In this document: piece by piece, positions 42,378 through 54,575 of the stretch
Layout of the letters: every line of letters begins with the position of its first letter
Numbering within the stretch: position 1 is the first letter of the stretch
Assembly (NCBI GenBank): GCA_037126765.1
Contig: JBBCBC010000001.1
Span: 26,458,804 to 26,522,803, forward strand
Direction of reading: 5' to 3'
Length of the DNA: 64,000 nt
Source of the DNA: Stenogyne calaminthoides
Taxonomy: Eukaryota > Streptophyta > Magnoliopsida > Lamiales > Lamiaceae
The notes under the pieces: model-generated
What the model was told of the DNA's origin: nothing
The model's input: only the letters and a program-made list of their open reading frames with translations
The model's database searches: none
Made by a program: the position numbers and the translations under genes

Positions 42378-44140
42378 TGATAGGCCCGGTGAAAAACCCA
42401 TGAAATGCGGAATAATCATGAAATGCATATAAAAATAGGGGTGAAGGAATGGTGATTACATATTTTTTTCTTTTTAAGCTCATGTGTTGTGTTTTGCTTA
42501 TAATCGAATGCATATGACAATATAAGAACGTAAAGCAATAAAGAACACAACAAAGTATAGTGGTTCGGAGACTCAAGCTCCTACATCCACTCTCCCTGCT
42601 TCTAGGGAAATTCTTTTCAATCGGACTTATCACCCTCTCCTGCTCGCCTCTAGATATTTAACGAGCTCTCACTCAAATCGGACTTATCACCCTCTCGGGT
42701 TCGCCTCGGGACTTATCACCCTCCACGGGATTGCCTACAGATGTTTACAGAGTTCACACTCCAACGGGACTTATCACCCTCTCGGGATTGCCTACCAACT
42801 ACCTCACTTCACCACTAGTTTTCTCTTACGAGAATGGGGTTTGGGTTTGGTGTTGTCTCCAACTAGGTTGAGATTTTCCCTTACATTTAGTTTAGTCTCA
42901 ATGCAAAGGTTGGGAAAGTCTCTCTAAGCTTAGGATACATCGTGGGTTGCTTAGATTGGGTTCTAGAACACTCTTTGAATATATTTGTATATCTACAGAC
43001 TTGTGTTCTATGGTGGGAATGCTTGAGTATATGTCCTCTTAGCTCAGAAGATCGTTTGCTACATTCTCCACACTTTAATTTGATGGAAGATCTTGTATTT
43101 ATAGTGTGGATTTGAATGTTACCGTTGGAGAGAATCACATTCAAATCCATACTATTCTTGTATGTTCTGCAGCTTCTTTAGGCTGGTTGTCTTCCTCTCA
43201 TTGGTCCACGTCAGCTGAATTCTATTCTGGCTATTTTCCTCGGTTTCTTCGCCTTGAACATTCAGGTTATCTTTGGTATTGATATCTTCTTGAGTCTTGA
43301 TAACTCTTTTGTGTCTTCAAGATTCTCTGAGTCTCAGTGTCTTCAGAGACATACTGAGTCTTCAGGATCTTCTGAGTCTTCAGGTTTCTCTGAGCCTTGA
43401 GTTTCTCACGAGTCTTAGGTTACTTTCGGGGTTCTTGATTCAACAGACTTCTCTTGGCGGACTTTTGTGCGATCGGGGTATCTTGACACTTTCGGTGGCC
43501 GAGTTGATTCTTGACTTGAGACATCGACCCTCGGTCACTTTTATAATGACCCTCGGATCATTTTTACTTCTCGAGCCTCGAGATCACTTTACTTCTTTGA
43601 GTCTCGGATCACTTTTACTCGAAGCATCGATTTCTTTTTTTGCGATATGATCAAATTCGACCGATCAGATCAACACATCTTCAGATCAACATATCAGGAT
43701 AGCATCAGGTCATCATATCAGGTTAGCATATCAGATTATCATATCTGATCTCGATCACGTCTGATCTCGATCAGTCTCATCTGCTCATCTTCATATCTGA
43801 TCTCGATCACGTCTGATCTTGATCAATCTCATCTGTTCCTCTTCTGATTTGCAACCTTCTCTTCTGATTTTTTGGTCAGTTTCTTTCTGATCAGCTGGCT
43901 TAGCTTTTCTTCTCTTCTGAGTTTGCTCAGCTCATCAGTTTAACTTGGAACTCATCTAACTCATCTGATAGCGATCAGTCTCGTCCGCATCGTCTGATCT
44001 CGATCATCTTCTTCTGATTTTGTGAGTTCCCCCTCAACTTGTTCTTTCGTTCCCCCTCAACTTGTTATCTGTAAATTAGCTTCCATAACACAAGTTGATA
44101 ATGTTTTGACATAATTCATCAAAACTAAATTATCCCAACA
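42378..44140 (-). repeat. Family B LTR d (1,763 bp)
   Basis: Full-length, ending at the duplicated agatc. The stretch 43,230-43,660 is heavily CG-converted, with extra T runs, relative to LTR c. The rest is near-identical to c. Confidence 0.85.
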
Positions 44141-45947
44141 AGATCAGTACAAACCACCGGTTTAACAAAGACAGTCTTAGCGCTACTAGAAGAGGCAGCA
44201 TTCAGAAGACCTTGTGAGGTTCCCCCTGGATTATATCCCAATCCAGCCTTTATAGTTGCAGGTCTTTGATAACTCTGAATTTCATCTATGGCTTTAGATG
44301 CATAATTCAATAGAGCTAACTTTCTCCGCAAACTATCCTCACTTTTCTTTAGAGTTTCATTTTTCTCAAAGAGTTCATTGAATTCAGTCCTGATAAGCTG
44401 ATTATCCTCAGTGGATTTCTCTAATTTTCCTTTTAGGATATCTATCACTTTCTCCTTTTTTGAGAGTTGTACTTTCAGAACATCTAGTTCATCAGTAGTT
44501 CCCATTAATTGAGAAGTGATCTTAGCAGCATTAGAGTTTTCCACCTCAGATTCTCAGCAGTCAGTTCCTTATTCTGCTCTTGAGTTTCTATGAACAATTC
44601 TTGTAACACAGAATAATCCTTCATAAGATTCTCAAAAGAATCCACCAGGTCAAAATTACTGGCTACAGATGAACTTGATAACTCAGGTGCTTGTGTAGGA
44701 GCAACAACAGAGATAGAAGGGTTTTCCTCCTCAATAGCAACAAGACAGACATTATCACTGTCACTATCTGAGAACATTTCTTCTGAAGAGCTGGATCCTT
44801 CTTCAGATTGTTCTTCTTCTTCAGCAACTATAACCTTCTTGCTTGAATTCTTTCTGTCTATTTTGGCTTGCCTTTCCTTTCTTTCCTTAGAACTCAGCTC
44901 AGGACAATCATACTGGATGTGACCCTTCTTTTTTGCAGTTATAGCATCTGTTGGTATCATCATCCTGATCACTTTCCTCCTTGGTCTTGGAGTCCTTCTT
45001 TCTGGATGAAGATCCTTTAGTTTTGTGGTCCTTCCTTTTCTCAGTGGACTTGTCCTCAGCTTCTGAGTTATTCCTGTTCCTATACCTGTTCTTCTTGTAG
45101 TACTTCTTGTACTTTCCATACCTGCTATTGAGTCTTTCAAACCTCCTTGCCAACAGTACTAGCTTATCCTCTTGCTCATCCTGATTTTTGGTAGGTGAGT
45201 TATCAGACTCTCTAGCTTTACAGGATTTTTCTTTAGCTTTGAAAGCCACATTTTTGCTAGATGAAGATTCATTTTTGCTATCAGATTTCTTTGTTTTCTT
45301 ATCAATAAAAAATTCATAAGCTTTCAGTTCAGAGAAAACATGTTGGTATGGCATAGAATCAATATTCTTGGTGTTTTCAATCACCACAGCATGTATATCC
45401 CATTTCTTAGACAATCCTCTAAGAATTTTCAGTGCCACTTCTCTTTTTGGGTATCTTTTCCCAAGAGCATTCAGATCATTCATGATACTAGTGAACTGAC
45501 TTCCACTTTATCAATGGATTCATCATCTTCCATTTCAAAACTGTCAAACTTTGCAATGGCAACAAAAAGTTTGTTTTCTTTGATATGATCTGTGCCTTGA
45601 CACATGATAGCAAGTGTGTCCCATATTTCTTTAACAGTTTCACAATGAAAATCATCCCCATAACACCATCATCAATAGTGCTGTATAGAGTATCTTTAGC
45701 AATATAGTCTAAGTTGACTAACTTTCTCTCATCAGGAGTAAGTTGGTCATCAGACTTAGAAAAATTCATCTCTGGGATCATCTCTCTCAGCATCAATAAT
45801 TCTGGGATTCACAACAGTGTACTTAAATGGTCCTTGAGAGACCACTCTCCACATTCTTTCATGCTTAGAATACAAGTGAGCTTGCATTCTCAATCTCCAT
45901 AGGTCATAGTTCTCAACAGAGAACATAGGAAGTTTCTTAGAAGGCAT
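44141..45947 (-). pseudogene. gag: E2 Gag
   Basis: The start at 45,947 (MPSKKLPMFSVENYDLW) matches E1. Pieces in different frames cover the UBN2-type capsid domain (45,947-45,488), LRGLSKKWD and the basic linker (45,483-44,908), and the acidic region and coiled-coil (44,544-44,146). The zinc knuckle reads CYNCKKEGH in one frame and GHIQYDC in the next, because a homopolymer near 44,927-44,934 shifts frame inside it. The segment corresponding to the E1 stop at 6,744 reads Leu-Gln here. At 44,141 the tandem array interrupts; Gag resumes at 38,033. Confidence 0.82.
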
Positions 45948-46071
45948 GATGAATGAGCCTTGTAAGATATCAGCAGTAAGATCTATTCAGTAGACCACCA
46001 AAGTCTTTCAGCAAACAAGACTATGGCTACCAAAGCAAGTGGTCAAAATAAACCACTGCTCTGATACCACT
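45948..46071 (-). other. E2 leader with primer-binding site
   Basis: Untranslated leader between LTR and gag. The PBS TGGTATCAGAGC reads on the minus strand at 46,069-46,058, two bases from the LTR end, as in E1. Confidence 0.8.
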
Positions 46072-47911
46072 TGTTGGTCCCGGTGTAACGAGTCTTACAC
46101 GTGTATGGGGGGGGAATATACATGTTCAGTGATTTTTAAAACTTTTCTTTACTGAAATCAGTAGGGTCAGGATGTCCTGAGAATTTGCCCTGAGAAGTAC
46201 AAATTGCCCTGAGTCAAAGTCTACTGAGACAGTGATCCTGAGCAGCTTTCAGTAGCTTCATATTAGCCCACTGATTCTGAGATTTTATCAGAGTCCTAAG
46301 AAGATTGGATAAGATAACTATCTTACTGAATACTCAGTAGAGTTTGTTCAGTTTGATAATTATTTGTTCTAGCTTATCAAGAGTGCGGAATGTGTTGGCC
46401 CTAAGTTTATACTCGTTTTATCTTGATGAAAATCTTTTCCTTAGCAAATCAGTTGTTAAGACTGTGATCAATTCAATGCACACTCAGTGGATTGATTCCA
46501 ATTGAATATCAGGAAAATTCAGTGCTTCCAGTGAAAATATGCAACAGTTCAAATGCAAAGAAGAAAGCAAACAGACAACAAATTATAGTGGTTCTGAGGC
46601 AAAGCTCCTATGTCCACTCTCTCTGATCCTCAGAGAAATTCCTTAACACACTACTATAACTTCCTAAAACTTTCAGACTGAACTCAGCAGCTTACTAACA
46701 TTCTACAATGAGTTTTCTGGCTGACTACTACAGCTTACTAACTCAACACACACAAGCTTTTAGACTGTCTCAAACACCTTACTAACTTCTCCTCTAGAGT
46801 TTTCTGGCTGAACTCAACTGCAGCTTACTCACTCTTTACAATTCTCACTCTCCAATAATCACAACTCAAACTACCTAAACAATAGGGTTTGGGATTTGGT
46901 TGGTTTCCAACTAAGGTGAGATATCCTTTGACAATAAGAACAGATTCAAAGGCTAGGATATCTCATACTAAGCTTTGGATATATAACAGTACTAGACTTA
47001 GTGAATGAGCTCTCTTCAATGTGAAACACTTGGAAAATCTTAGGTTTTTTTGAGTGCTTCAATTTGCAAGAATATGAATGAGCTCTGGAGTTGCTTGATT
47101 TCCCGTAACCTTGCAATGGTGAAGGTTATGGGTATTTATAGGCAACTCTCTTAAGGGTCACTCTTGAAAAACTATCCGTTGGAAGAGATAACATCAAGGT
47201 TTTCCTCTTTTGGTTATTGATAAATGACTATTTCTAGGGTTTGAACACACCCTTGCATGTTTTAGGAAATATGCAGCCACGTAGCCAATCACCAACTTCT
47301 GTGAACTGGAAGATATCAGCTCTGACATATCTTCAGTGAGATGTCGCTTTCAGTGTCAGTAAATACGTTGTTGTTGCTTCCTTATTGGTCAAAATCTTCC
47401 TTTGAATAGAGACAAACAAAACGGCTCCTTTTAGGTCAACCTTACTGAGCTAATATGTTCCTTAATGTCCCCGAATGTCTAACATTCTGTTTGTTTGTAC
47501 TAAGAATGAACATAACACTATTTCATCAAAATAGCTGTTCAGGGTCTTTTTGTTCAGTACAAAACAATCTTCAGGATCTTTGGTCTTCAGGATCTTCTGT
47601 CTTCAGGATTCTCCTGTCTTCGGTATACTTCTGTCTTCAGTATACTTTTGTTTTCAGTATACTTATGTTTCAGGGACTTTTAGTCTTTTGGGAATTTTCT
47701 GAGCTCCTCAGGAATATCTGAGTTCTTCAGTATAATAAAACTAAAACTTATTTCTCCCTGATCTATATCTGCTGACTATACATGGTGCAGATAACCCTGA
47801 GCCTAAATATATATTGAAATCTGATCCTATACTACTAAGATGTCCTTATACATGTCATACTCAAGGGTTTTGGGATCTAATCAAAATCTTTATTAAATTC
47901 ATCTCCCAGCA
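46072..47911 (-). repeat. E2 5' LTR (1,840 bp)
   Basis: Plus view: TGTTGGTCCCGGTGT...CTCCCAGCA (one change in the terminus). It joins florendovirus ORF2 at aaaag. It is closest to the solo LTR 19,570-21,405: both share the same flank and many variants. It keeps CAG/CTG words where that solo LTR has CG. Confidence 0.88.
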
Positions 47912-48624
47912 AAAAGCCAATTAGGGATCTGATTTTTGCCAATATTTTCACAAATTTTTATTAACCAGGTATGAGAATGCTTAGCATTCTGATAAAGTAA
48001 AGTTTTAAAAAAACTTTGTAAGTAATCCCAGTAATTGTACTGGTAAGTAGTATGTGTGACTTCATTGGTCATACTTCTTTCCACAAAAGGTGAAGTTCCC
48101 CATTCTTGGATAAAGATGACTTTTTTAATAATAAGTTTGGAGTAATTAATAACTTTACTCTTAGGAGGAAAATGCTGAATTTCAACACTTCCGAGACTAA
48201 TGAGAATATTCTCATAAAATTCTCTGGATTTATAAGTCTCTACATTCCAATTTGAATTTGGAAAATACTTTTCCATAAGAATCCATGGGGACTCTTTGAA
48301 TTTCTCATCATCATCTTCAATAATAAGAATCAATTATTTCATAGAAGAATCAAAGAATTTATATTCTTTTTGAGCAACTGAAGAGTATGATTTTTCATCA
48401 TCAGGTTTTTAGGGATTATCCTGAACCTGAATATTCCTGCTATGTTGTCTGAGAAATTCTTGAAATTTCTTATCAACATTTTCTCCTTTTGAAGAAGAAC
48501 CAACACCAGAAATGTTCTGATTATAAAGGGATTTCTTCCCATGTTGTAAAATAAGAGATCCTCTGTCTCATCTTCCTCTATAAGAGGAATAAGAACTTCT
48601 TCCAGAATGACTCATAACTGTCAT
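47912..48624 (-). pseudogene. Florendovirus ORF2, N-terminal fragment (third copy)
   Basis: ATG at 48,624 overlaps the RNase H stop (ATGA). The first part is frameshifted, 48,333-47,912 is open through the Trp/Tyr-rich domain, and it is cut by the E2 5' LTR at 47,911. It shares the TAA near 48,335 with the 21-kb copy. Confidence 0.75.
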
Positions 48625-49063
48625 GAAGAAATAAATTCATTAGTTAAAAAATCTGGAAGATGATTATCTTTCCCTTGCTTATGGATAATATTAAAATCAA
48701 AATAAGCAAGATGTGTTTGCCATCGGGCAAACATTTGCTTTGAAACATTATGTTCAAAGTCTTTGAAGAGCATGAATGTAGCAGCTTTACAATCAATATA
48801 AATTGTAATTTTTTTATTATATAAACCATCTTGGAATTTAAGAACACATTTAACAATAGATAAAATCTCTTTAGCGGTGGCAGAATAATTCTTCTGACTA
48901 TTATTCCATTTACCAGAATAAAATCTAATAATATAATCATTTTTATTATCAGGATTAATTTGTTTCAAAATACCACCATACCCCAAATTTGAGGCATCAA
49001 TTTCAACTATTTTTTCCCATGTGAGATTAGCAAGCATAAGACAAGGAATATTCTTGACCTTAT
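48621..49063 (-). pseudogene. Florendovirus RNase H, uninterrupted, with a short RT tail
   Basis: Open frame 49,037-48,621 (138 aa) covering the whole RNase H domain with acidic sites in EIDASNLGYGG, SATAKEILSIVK and IDCKAATF, ending LPDFLTNEFISS. This copy lacks the E1 insertion seen at 3,441 and 22,236. Upstream coding sequence ends at 49,063, where it meets the oppositely oriented copy. Confidence 0.82.
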
Positions 49064-49806
49064 CAGAGCCATGAGAGATAGGGTATATTTGGGTTATACG
49101 GTTAATGATTCAATACATCTTTGATTCTTATGAATCTGTTCCGTTTGAAGGATACTGTCAAGAACAATATGACTCAGGAATATGATATTCCTGATAATCT
49201 TGATTTATTAAATAAATGGACTATTCATAAAATGGAACCTAAAATGATTTATAAATTAGGAGCTTTTGAAAAGCTAGGTTTAAAAAAATTGTTAAAACCA
49301 CTGAATCTTCCATACCTCTTCATGAAGAAGAGATGGTTATTAAATTACTTAGTAAAAATGATATTTTACCTTACAAAAGAACTCATAAGTTCTTACATAT
49401 TGGATGTGTTCAGGTTGCTTTTAGATCGCTTACCTTAAACGGCTTACCAGAGAGTTTTCTAGCTTCTCTTAGAGATGGCAGAAATCTTAACTGGACACAA
49501 TCCCTAATGGGAATTATAGAGTCTAGCTTGGCTTTAGGACCTGTCTATTTTAACGTCTATCCTAATTTATCTCTATCTTTATCTGATAGTAATATTCTTG
49601 AATCTTTAACATTAAATGTTAAAACCCATGGTTATAATTACATACCAGGTACTGAAGTTATGTGTATTTGTTATCGTATTTATTATAAACCTTTATTTAC
49701 ACTAAATACTATGTGTAAAAGAATTGAAAAAGATAATAATGAGACTATTCTTATTGAAACAAATTTTGGTAAATCAAACATTACTACCAGAAGATCCATT
49801 AAGTGA
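49064..49806 (+). pseudogene. Florendovirus polyprotein N-terminus and movement protein
   Basis: Start of the plus-strand viral copy. Two frames (49,121-49,438 and 49,333-49,806) are joined by a frameshift near 49,290-49,330. The second has the 30K-superfamily movement protein core: HIGCVQVAFRSLTLNGLP, a GPVYFNVYPNLSLSLSD block and a Cys/Tyr-rich end. In Caulimoviridae this protein mediates cell-to-cell movement through plasmodesmata. A TGA near 49,183 in the early frame and a TGA at 49,804 mark decay. The viral start codon could not be fixed. Confidence 0.78.
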
Positions 49807-50582
49807 GAAGAAATTATTTTTCCTGAAAATTGGATCATTGAACAATTTGTTCCTAAAATTTCTATTATAAATAGTAATTTTAAACATATTACTCAAAGTA
49901 ATGATAGTATTATTAATATTGGTTTTCAAAATAATCAAAAAAAGACATTCGACCTCTTATTCCAGATCAATGTCTAGTCATTCTTTCATATCTCCTTTGG
50001 ATTATGAGGTAGAATTACCTTCTGACTCTAGAGCTTCTACTTCCTCTTATAGAGAAAATACTTATTGTAAAACTAATAATTATAACAATGAGAAAATAAT
50101 TATTAATGAAAATAATATTATCCATAAAGATGGATTTGATCCCGAAACAATTTCGGATTGTAACTTTAAAATGTAATTTTATGGATATTACAAACTTTTT
50201 AGATTTTTCTAAAGGTTCCTCAACAAGAGCTCATATTAATGATGAGTTTAATAATCCTAAATGAGATAATTTTAGAATTTGGTATTTTAAATCATTTTCA
50301 AAAGATGATTTAGATTACTTTGTTAACAGTTTTTATAAATTCTATAAAAAGCATAATGAAATTACTTATTATGTTCCTTCGTTTATTAAAACCTTTTATA
50401 TTAATTATATTTCAGTTTTTGAACGTGATTATAAAATAGTTTCTGGAGGAATACAAAAATCTGTTTACCCTCCTCATGTTCCTTTTCAAATTGAGAAAAA
50501 TGGCAGAATATTTAATTTTCTTCCATTCTCTAGAATTACGGAAAATGATGTTTTACAAATTACTGTTAAACATGTCAATCAA
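49807..50582 (+). pseudogene. Florendovirus polyprotein, region between movement and coat proteins
   Basis: Coding continues with several frame changes. 49,901-50,176 is open with a Ser/Tyr/Asn-rich stretch. After a stop at 50,174-50,176 the frame around 50,180-50,582 shows KSFSKDDLDYFVNSFYK and YPPHVPFQIEKNG before joining the next open frame. There is an in-frame TGA near 50,262. The region is very AT-rich. Confidence 0.6.
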
Positions 50583-51914
50583 ATGATTGAACAAAATAAT
50601 TTTTGTAATCTTTATCTTTCTATTCTTGGGGAAGAAATTATTTCTTTACATGATAAAGTTGATAAAATCATCTCTAAAATTGATTCTCAGAACAAATCTG
50701 AAAATTATGATAATAATAATAATAATGTTATTATTAAAACTGCTTCTTCTATTCAGTCTCCTATTGAGATAAAAGATTTTAAATCTGAAGCTTCTGTGTC
50801 GGATCTTGAAAAGATAATTAATGAAAAATTTGGTAACCTTAATATTTCGTCTTTAGATGATGACTTAGATAATAGTCACATTACCCAACCAATTGATAGT
50901 GGTTCTTCTAGTAATATTGATACTTATAGTATCAATAAAATGAAATGGGCTGATAGACCTACTATGTCTACTTACTATTATAAGAGACCTACTCCTATGG
51001 ATGTTCTTAATGAAGAACATAATTTTTTTTTCAGTAATTCTTATTCTGGTAAAAGTATTTATGAATGGAATATTGATGGTGGGAGTGATAATCATATTTT
51101 CACTCAATGTCATCGTATGCTTATGTATAGTTATGCATGTAGAACTAGTGGTAATAATGATTTTAATGCTGCACAGGCTATTACTGTAGGTTTTACTGGT
51201 CAGCTTCAATGATATTTTTAATTCTATAAAAATTGAAAATGGTGAGACTAAGACTAATGCTGTCTATTCTCTGATTCTTACCATTTTAGATCATTTTACT
51301 GGTCAATATACCAATAAATATGAAAATACTAGAACTCTTATTTTAAACATGAAGTGTAAAACTCTTACTGATTTTAGATGGTACAAAGATACTTTCTTGT
51401 CTCGTATTTATGAGATTCCTGAATGTAATCAAGATATTTGGAAGAATAAATTTGTTGATGATCTTCCTCATTTATTTGCTGAAAGAGTTAAGAAAATTCT
51501 TAGAAAAAACTCTAATTCAATTCATTATGAGTTTTATACTTTTGTCCAAATCATTAGTATTTGTGTTCAGGAAGGATTAAATCTTTGTAATGAACCCAAA
51601 TTAAGAAATCAAATTAAAAAAGACAATCTTTTAGAAAGAAAACAATTGGGTTAATTCTGTGACCAATTTGAATTAGATAATCCCAATTTTAAAAATAGTT
51701 TATCTAAAACTAATAAAAGAGATTTTAAACATAAATCTACTTATAAGAAAAGAAAACATCCTTCTAAGAATAAAAATAAAGAAAAGGATCAAGAACATGA
51801 TAAAAATAAAAGAAAATTTTCTAAAAGAAAAAATATAATACAATTATTTGTAAAAAATGTAATAGGCCAGGTCATTATGGTAATCAGTGCTATGCTAAAG
51901 ACAAGATTAAAAAT
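50583..51914 (+). pseudogene. Florendovirus coat protein with CCHC zinc knuckle
   Basis: Frame 50,583-51,212 covers an Asn/Ser-rich linker and the start of the capsid domain. After a frame change, 51,230-51,654 has the caulimovirid capsid core (DFRWYKDTFLSRIYEIPE, DDLPHLFAERVKKILRK). A basic Lys/Arg stretch follows, then a zinc knuckle CX2CX4HX4C at 51,849-51,890 (CKKCNRPGHYGNQC) that binds genomic RNA. A TAA at 51,652 and another frameshift before the knuckle break it. A family B solo LTR interrupts at 51,919. Confidence 0.8.
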
Positions 51915-51919
51915 CTTGA

Positions 51920-53594
51920 TGTTGGTCCCGTTTTGAAAACCCATGAATGCGTTAAATACCAATTGTAATGCATATAAAACAGGGGTGAGGAAACAGTGAT
52001 ACCAAATTTTTGCTTTTAAATCTATGTGATGTGTTTTGCTTATAATCAAATGCATATGGCAAGTAAGAACATAAAGCAGTAAGGAACACACGATTTTATA
52101 GTGGTTCGGAGTCGAACTACTACATCCACTCTTCCCTATCAGCAGGGGCACCAACTTAACCAACTAGACTTAGTTTAACGTGTTAGTCCAACACAATACA
52201 GATGTTTAATGAGTTCTCACTCTCACAGGACTTATCACCCTCCACGGGATTGCCTACCCTCCCTTGCGGGATTGCTTAGATGTTTAATAAGTTCTCACTC
52301 ACACCCAGAATTTAAGTTAGTCCAACTAACTTAAATTTCTTGCTTAACAAAACTTTAACCTAACTTGTGGGTTTGGGTATAAGATTATTTGGTGTCCAAC
52401 TAGGGTGATATTTTCCCTTACATTTGATTAGCCTCAATGCTAAGGATGGAAAAATCTCTCTAAGCTTAGGATATGACATTTTGTGCTTAGATCTTGGGTA
52501 GAACACTTTTGAATATATGCGTGTATCACTTGCTCAGTGTTCTATGGTGAAAATGCTAGATGATTTGGCTTTTAGCTTGATGGATCACACATTTCTCACC
52601 CTTAATTTGATGGAAGAACTTGTATTTATAGTGTGAATTTGAATGTTACCGTTGGATGGAGTCACATTCAAATCCATACTATTCTGTAGCTTTTTGCAGC
52701 TTTTTCAGGCTGATTGTCTTCCTCTCATTGGTCCACGTCAGCTGAATCTAACGGCTATAATCTTCAGGATCTTCTGAGTCTTCAGGTTCCTCCGAGTCTT
52801 CAGTATTCTTGATTCAACAGACTTATTTTCAGCGGACTTTGCCTGATCAGGTATACTGACACTCAGGCTAACTGAGTTCAGCTCTTCTGACTTCAGACAT
52901 CCTGACCCTCAGGTCACTAGCACTTAGCTATCTGATCATTAATAGCGTTCTGATTCTAAGTGAACATGAGTTCAGATGACTTGTCTTTAGGTGACATCAG
53001 ATCAGTACGCATGTGTTTACTGTTCATATCTTCTGATTTGTTCTCGCCTGATCTGATCAACTCACCTGATCTGATCAGTATAGCATCAGGTCAGCATATC
53101 AGTTTATTTGCATCAGATTAGTACATCAGGTTAACATATCAGGTTAGTTGCATCAGGTTATCTTATCTGATCTCAATCACGTCTGATCTCGATCAGTCTC
53201 ATCTGCTCCTCTTCTGATCAGCAACCTCCTCTTCTGATCTGCACCCTCCTCTTCTGATCTGGTCATCTGATCTGGTCTTCTGATCATCTGATCAGCTTAT
53301 CTTTTCTGGTCATCTGATCAGGTCACTTCTGATTCTTCTGATCAGCTGGCTTAGCTTTTCTTTTCTTCTGATTTTGCTCAGCTCATCAGTTAACTCTGGA
53401 ACTCATCTTACTCATCTGATCTCGATCAGTCTCGTCTGCAGCCTCGTCTGATCTCGATCATCTACTTCTGATTTCGTGAGTTCCCCCTCAACTTGTTCTC
53501 TCGTTCTCCCTCAACTTGTTATCTGTAAGTTAGCTTGAATAACACATGTTGATAATGTTTTGGCATAATTCATCAAACCTAAAATATCCCAACA
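51920..53594 (-). mobile_element. Family B solo LTR (1,675 bp) in the florendovirus coat/protease region
   Basis: TGTTGGTCCCG...ATCCCAACA, flanked by perfect cttga (51,915-51,919; 53,595-53,599). It has no PBS or PPT. The standard minisatellite (about 52,205-52,300), hairpin, TATA/inverted-repeat block (52,620-52,680) and CAG/CTG-rich U3 are all present in minus sense. It belongs to the same subfamily as 9,655-11,473. Confidence 0.9.
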
Positions 53595-54575
53595 CTTGAT
53601 ATCAATGATGAGCTCAAAGAGACTATTTTTAAAATTGTTATGAGTTCTAATACTGATTGAGAATCAGATAAGTCTTATAATGACTGCTCTTCTATTGATT
53701 CTACATCTGATGATGAAGATTATGTTAAATCTGATAAGGAAAAATGCAATGATTGTATGATTGGAAAGCCTAGTCTCAACTGTATCAGTAATACTGATAA
53801 TAATACTGATAATGAATTTTATAAACTTATGAGTTAACTTCAAGATATGAATATTAGTGTCTTAACTAATAATAATATTTTAGAATTTCTTAAACAGATT
53901 AAAGATTCTGGTTTAAGAGATAAAATCATTGAGCAATTGAATGATTCCTCTTATCATGATTCCTCTTATAAAAATGAGGATAATAATAAAACTAGTCTTT
54001 CAAATAAGATTGATAGTAATTATTATAATATGGGTGAATTAGAAAAACTTCTTCGCCTTAAGAATATTAAAAATAATCCCGTAACTATTAATGATTTAAT
54101 TCATGAAATTAATAATCTTAAGACTGATGTCATGATTCTTCAAAATCAGAATACTGACCTTTCTTTTCGTCTTTCTTTAATTGAGAAAGGTAAAGGAAAA
54201 ATTGTTGATGGTGAAACTAGCTCTAATGCTCTTTCACAATCTTTAGATAATAGTAGTAATGTTAATATTGATAAAAATCATTTATCTACTATTAATATGA
54301 TTATATCCCATAAATGGTATACCAAGATTTCTCTTCTTATAAATAACTCCTACAAGAAAGATTTCATCGCTATGATTGATAGTGGTGATGACAAAAGTGT
54401 CATACAGTTAGGAATAATTCCTACTAAGTTCTTTGAAAAGACTACTCACTCCCTTTCACATGCACGTGTAGGATCTTTAAAAATTAATTACAAGCTTAAA
54501 AATGCTTATGATGTGTTGATGGTTGTTGTATCTCTAATGACTTTCTTATTGTTGAAGACATTACTAGTCAAATGA
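53595..54575 (+). pseudogene. Florendovirus polyprotein: capsid C-terminus and aspartic protease
   Basis: The frame resumes after the solo LTR. Stops occur at about 53,658 and 53,836. The long frame 53,847-54,575 then has an Asn/Asp-rich linker with a Leu-rich helical part, and a retropepsin with the active site in AMIDSGDDKSVI (about 54,370-54,405). The DSG triad is kept, although Ala-Asp after it is changed. The frame ends at 54,575, four bases after the next ATG at 54,572, which probably marks a small frameshift rather than a true overlap. Confidence 0.75.

Larger units (their letters stand above)
38034..44140 (-). mobile_element. Family B tandem array: four LTRs and three short interiors
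   Basis: In minus sense, LTR-interior-LTR-interior-LTR-interior-LTR. A single 5-bp duplication agatc (38,029-38,033; 44,141-44,145) flanks the whole array, so it arose from one integration or expanded after it. LTRs: 38,034-38,457 (internally deleted), 38,595-40,348, 40,483-42,242, 42,378-44,140. Interiors: 38,458-38,594, 40,349-40,482, 42,243-42,377, each with PBS and PPT. Such chains can form by unequal exchange between LTRs or as concatemers before integration. Confidence 0.88.
24316..47911 (-). mobile_element. E2: Sirevirus-like Ty1/copia element with two nested family B insertions
   Basis: Complete in outline on the minus strand: 5' LTR 47,911-46,072, PBS, gag, protease, integrase, RT, RNase H, ORF3, PPT, 3' LTR 26,160-24,316. 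Without the inserts at 30,509-34,406 and 38,034-44,140, the interior is about 9.9 kb, close to E1. Gag-pol is about 93% identical to E1 in RT by eye, but ORF3 is much more diverged. The right end abuts florendovirus ORF2. The left end does not show the expected duplication; 22 bp of PBS-side sequence follow the 3' LTR instead. Many frameshifts make it non-autonomous. Confidence 0.88.

Noticed and set aside
39104..43150. Repeated 60-90 aa frames shared by the family B LTRs
   Set aside because: They overlap the hairpin, TATA and inverted-repeat blocks of the LTR and vary in length between copies; no coding signature.
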